Notes under the pieces: model-generated
Databases searched by the model: none
Told to the model about the DNA's origin: nothing
What the model saw: the letters and a program-made list of their open reading frames with translations, nothing else
In this document: piece after piece, positions 31,439 through 33,594 of the stretch
Layout of the letters: each line of letters begins with the position of its first letter
How positions within the stretch are numbered: position 1 is the first letter of the stretch
Position numbers and translations under genes: made by a program
DNA from: an uncultured Oscillospiraceae bacterium
Lineage (GTDB): Bacteria; Bacillota; Clostridia; Oscillospirales; Oscillospiraceae
Length of the DNA: 33,594 nucleotides
Assembly: GCA_934589065.1 (NCBI GenBank)
Contig: CAKTNN010000023.1
Span: forward strand, 1 to 33,594
Reading direction: 5' to 3'

Positions 31439-33211
31439 ATGAAGCAATCCAGAACGAATACCTGCGGCGAGCTTCGGCTGGCAGACGCGGGGAAACAGGT
31501 GACCATCGTCGGCTGGCTGGAAAACGTCCGGGAGGTTGGCGCCAACTTTGCCTTCCTGGTTCTGCGGGACTACTACGGCACGACGCAGGTGGTGGTTGAA
31601 ACCGAGGACATGATGAAGGTCGTCAAGGGCATCAACAAGGAGTCTACCATTTCCGTCACCGGCGTGGTGCGGGAGCGGGAAAGCAAAAACCCCAAGCTGC
31701 CCACCGGCGAAATTGAGGTTGTGCCGGAGAAAATCGAGGTGCTGGGCAAGTGCTTCCACAACCAGCTGCCCTTTGAGATCAATAAGAGCCGGGAGGCAGA
31801 CGAGAATACCCGCCTCAAGTACCGGTTCCTGGATCTGCGGAATCCCGCCGTTAAGTCCAATATCATTCTGCGCTGCCAGGTGGTGGCGGAGCTGCGCCGC
31901 CTGATGACGGAGCAGGGCTTCCTGGAAATCACTACCCCCATCCTGACCTCTTCCAGCCCGGAGGGCGCAAGAGACTATCTGGTTCCTGCCCGGAATCACC
32001 CCGGCAAATTCTATGCCCTGCCCCAGGCACCCCAGCAGTTCAAGCAGCTGCTGATGACCTCCGGCTTTGATAAATATTTCCAGATTGCTCCCTGCTTCCG
32101 GGATGAGGATGCCCGGGCGGACCGTACTCCCGGCGAATTCTATCAGCTGGATATGGAAATGGCCTTTGCCTCCCAGGAAGACGTACTGGAAACTCTGGAA
32201 ACGGTGCTGCAGCCGGTATACGAGAAGTTCGGCAAGTATAAGCGGGTTGCCCAGGCTCCCTGGCGGCACATTGCCTATAACGATGCTATGGAGCGCTATG
32301 GCTCCGACAAGCCCGACCTGCGGATTGACCTGGAAATCCAGGATATTTCTTCCATTGTTCAGGGCTGCGGCTTTGGCCCCTTCGAGGGCGCTACGGTAAA
32401 GGCCGTGGCAGTGGATAATTTCTCCCAGGCCAGAAAGTGGATTGATAAGCTCCTGGCGGATGTGGAGGTTCAGACCGGCAACAAGGCCTGCTGGTTCAAG
32501 GTGGACGAAAACGGGAATCTCACCGGCGGCATTTCCAAGTTCCTGGGCGACTGCGCCCCGGCGCTTACGGAAAAGCTTGGCCTGAAGCCCGGCTCCTTTG
32601 TCTGCATGGCTGCCGGTAAGAAAGCCGCTGCTCAGAAGACCGCCGGTGTTATCCGTACCATGCTGGGCAAGCGCATTCCCGGTCACTTTGACGAGGAGCA
32701 GTACGCTCTGTGCTGGATCGTGGACTTCCCCATGTACGAAATCGGCGAGGAATCCGGTGCCCTGGAATTCTGCCACAACCCCTTCTCCATGCCCCAGGGC
32801 GGCCTGAAGGCTTTGGAAGATGCCGAGGGCGATACCGAAAAGCTGCTGGCGATCAATGCCAACCAGTATGACCTGGTGTGCAACGGCTACGAGTGCGCTT
32901 CCGGCGCCGTTCGGAACCATGATCCCGAAATCATGGTCAAGGCCTTCCAGATGGTAGGCCTGGGCGAGGACGATGTGAAGGCCAAGTTCCCTGCTATGTA
33001 CAATGCCTTCACCTACGGCGCACCCCCGCATGCCGGTGCAGCCCCCGGTGTGGATCGCCTGATCATGCTCCTGACCGGCGAGGAGAGCATCCGGGAGGTT
33101 ATTACCTTCCCCATGAACAAGAATGCCCAGGACCTGATGATGGGCGCGCCCAGCACCGTAGACCAGAAGCAGCTGGACGATGTGCATATTGCGCTGAACG
33201 TCAAAGAATGA
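31439..33211 (+). CDS. aspS: Aspartyl-tRNA synthetase
   Basis: This 590-residue class II synthetase of the bacterial type has an OB-fold anticodon-binding domain (about 1-110), catalytic core and inserted GAD domain (about 290-415). Motif 2 reads FRDEDARADRTPGEFYQLDMEM and motif 3 is in GVDRLIMLL. It charges tRNA-Asp with aspartate. Motif 2 differs from the E. coli wording (RQPEFTQID) and follows a minority pattern. Whether it also charges tRNA-Asn cannot be decided from the sequence alone. The ribosome site is GAGAGG. A strong terminator follows. Confidence 0.96.
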   Translation: MKQSRTNTCGELRLADAGKQVTIVGWLENVREVGANFAFLVLRDYYGTTQVVVETEDMMKVVKGINKESTISVTGVVRERESKNPKLPTGEIEVVPEKIEVLGKCFHNQLPFEINKSREADENTRLKYRFLDLRNPAVKSNIILRCQVVAELRRLMTEQGFLEITTPILTSSSPEGARDYLVPARNHPGKFYALPQAPQQFKQLLMTSGFDKYFQIAPCFRDEDARADRTPGEFYQLDMEMAFASQEDVLETLETVLQPVYEKFGKYKRVAQAPWRHIAYNDAMERYGSDKPDLRIDLEIQDISSIVQGCGFGPFEGATVKAVAVDNFSQARKWIDKLLADVEVQTGNKACWFKVDENGNLTGGISKFLGDCAPALTEKLGLKPGSFVCMAAGKKAAAQKTAGVIRTMLGKRIPGHFDEEQYALCWIVDFPMYEIGEESGALEFCHNPFSMPQGGLKALEDAEGDTEKLLAINANQYDLVCNGYECASGAVRNHDPEIMVKAFQMVGLGEDDVKAKFPAMYNAFTYGAPPHAGAAPGVDRLIMLLTGEESIREVITFPMNKNAQDLMMGAPSTVDQKQLDDVHIALNVKE

Positions 33212-33219
33212 TTTTCCTG

Positions 33220-33258
33220 TTTCTTCCCCCGAAAAATCGGGGGAAGAAAAATTTTTTT
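33220..33258 (+). terminator. Intrinsic terminator of aspS
   Basis: TTTCTTCCCCCGA pairs with TCGGGGGAAGAAA around four A residues, followed two bases later by seven T residues. Confidence 0.95.
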
Positions 33259-33266
33259 GTGCCCTC

Positions 33267-33295
33267 TTTACAAAGGACGGTTTTTCTGCTATAAT
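33267..33295 (+). promoter_or_regulatory. Strong promoter of the tRNA-Arg gene
   Basis: TTTACA (33267-33272), a 17-base spacer and a perfect TATAAT (33290-33295) preceded by TGC, an extended -10. It lies 20 bases before the tRNA 5' end. Confidence 0.9.
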
Positions 33296-33314
33296 ACCTA
33301 GGCAATTAAGGTAT

Positions 33315-33390
33315 GCGCCGGTGGCTCAATGGATAGAGCATCGGATTCCGGTTCCGAGGGTTGGGGGTTCGAGTCCCTTCCGGCGTACCA
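33315..33390 (+). tRNA. tRNA-Arg(CCG)
   Basis: This 76-base cloverleaf has acceptor arms GCGCCGG/CCGGCGT with a G-U closing pair. The anticodon stem TCGGA/TCCGA encloses the loop TTCCGGT with anticodon CCG at 33348-33350. The T arm is GGGGGTTCGAGTCCCTT. The CCA end is encoded. It decodes CGG codons. Confidence 0.97.
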
Positions 33391-33440
33391 TGACGAGTGT
33401 TCTTATAGGATTTGATCCTTTGAGAACACCCGTCATTTTT
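33391..33440 (+). terminator. Terminator directly after tRNA-Arg
   Basis: TGACG-GTGTTCT on the left pairs with AGAACAC-CGTCA on the right with small bulges, ending in TTTTT at 33436-33440. It begins the base after the CCA end. The stop codon of the convergent recombinase fragment lies in its T-run. Confidence 0.85.
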
Positions 33441-33594
33441 ATTGTCTATTTTGCGCCGGTTCGTAACTGACATAGACACCTCTGCGAGTGTTGACTGTTA
33501 CATCAGGCACGGGCATGGACGGGGTATCCGGGATAAACAGGGCACCCACGCAGTTGTAGTAGATGGTCAATTTCTGAACCCATTCGCCGTTGAT
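33439..33594 (-). CDS. C-terminal fragment of a probable large serine recombinase (DUF4368-type end); truncated by the window edge
   Basis: Reading inward from the right edge on the minus strand, one frame is open for 51 codons to a TAA at 33441-33439. The product opens INGEWVQKLTIYYNCVGALF, then has VPDVTVNTRRGVYVSYEPAQ. This closely resembles the tail (DUF4368 region) of large serine recombinases of ICEs and prophages, where a basic linker is followed by a strand pair of form W/V-QKLTIYYN-xVG and a final V-T-x-NTR-x-GV. The call rests on pattern recall, not on a search. Placement next to a tRNA gene fits a mobile element. Confidence 0.6.
   Translation of the reverse strand: MNGEWVQKLTIYYNCVGALFIPDTPSMPVPDVTVNTRRGVYVSYEPAQNRQ

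Noticed and set aside
31415..33187. 590-codon antisense frame opposite aspS
   Set aside because: It is a shadow of aspS, with low-complexity composition and no ribosome site.

Overview
The window reads as a chromosomal segment of a GC-rich, spore-forming, anaerobic gut-type clostridium, most like Oscillospiraceae/Ruminococcaceae. The basis is Gram-positive content (SpoIIP, Mini-RNase III, RqcH), strong AGGAGG-type ribosome sites, TTGACA/TATAAT promoters, GC-rich codon use and mosaic intergenic repeats. The taxonomic placement is inference; no rRNA is present.

Layout. 1-555: mosaic repeat block. 699-1490 (-): HAD-IIA phosphatase. 1793-3964 (+): glycosyltransferase plus a CapE/FnlA-type UDP-GlcNAc dehydratase/epimerase. 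4050-6191 (-): hybrid histidine kinase with an extracytoplasmic solute-binding sensor. 6332-7867 (-): tadA-spoIIP. 8036-10696 (+): overlapping Gx-family membrane protein, Mini-RNase III and RqcH. 10894-11106 (+): a 70-residue protein of unknown function. 11153-14151 (-): three-gene operon (unrecognised 406-residue protein, GcvT-like folate enzyme, SDR dehydrogenase), divergent from a PucR-type regulator (14404-15933) across a region with strong dyad repeats. 16062-20146 (+): complete pstSCAB-phoU phosphate uptake operon behind a Pho-box-like array. 20181-20645: second mosaic repeat block. 20736-31339: exopolysaccharide locus, with a divergent priming sugar transferase and an eight-gene overlapping operon (three GT4 glycosyltransferases, radical SAM protein, hexapeptide acyltransferase, WalW-like deacetylase-fold protein, flippase, polymerase-like protein). 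31439-33211: aspS. 33315-33390: tRNA-Arg(CCG). 33439-33594 (-): end of what looks like a large serine recombinase, so a mobile element probably begins at the right edge.

How the parts work together. The polysaccharide locus has the parts of a Wzx/Wzy-type pathway: lipid-linked priming, stepwise glycosylation, modification by acyltransferase, deacetylase-fold and possibly radical SAM enzymes, flipping and polymerisation. The pst operon is a standard phosphate-starvation unit. The least explained unit is the PucR-linked operon. A stand-alone GcvT-like folate enzyme next to a dehydrogenase and an unknown cysteine-bearing protein suggests catabolic removal of a one-carbon group from an unidentified small molecule onto tetrahydrofolate. 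That is the best candidate here for an undescribed pathway. The radical SAM protein with an additional cysteine cluster inside the polysaccharide operon is second.
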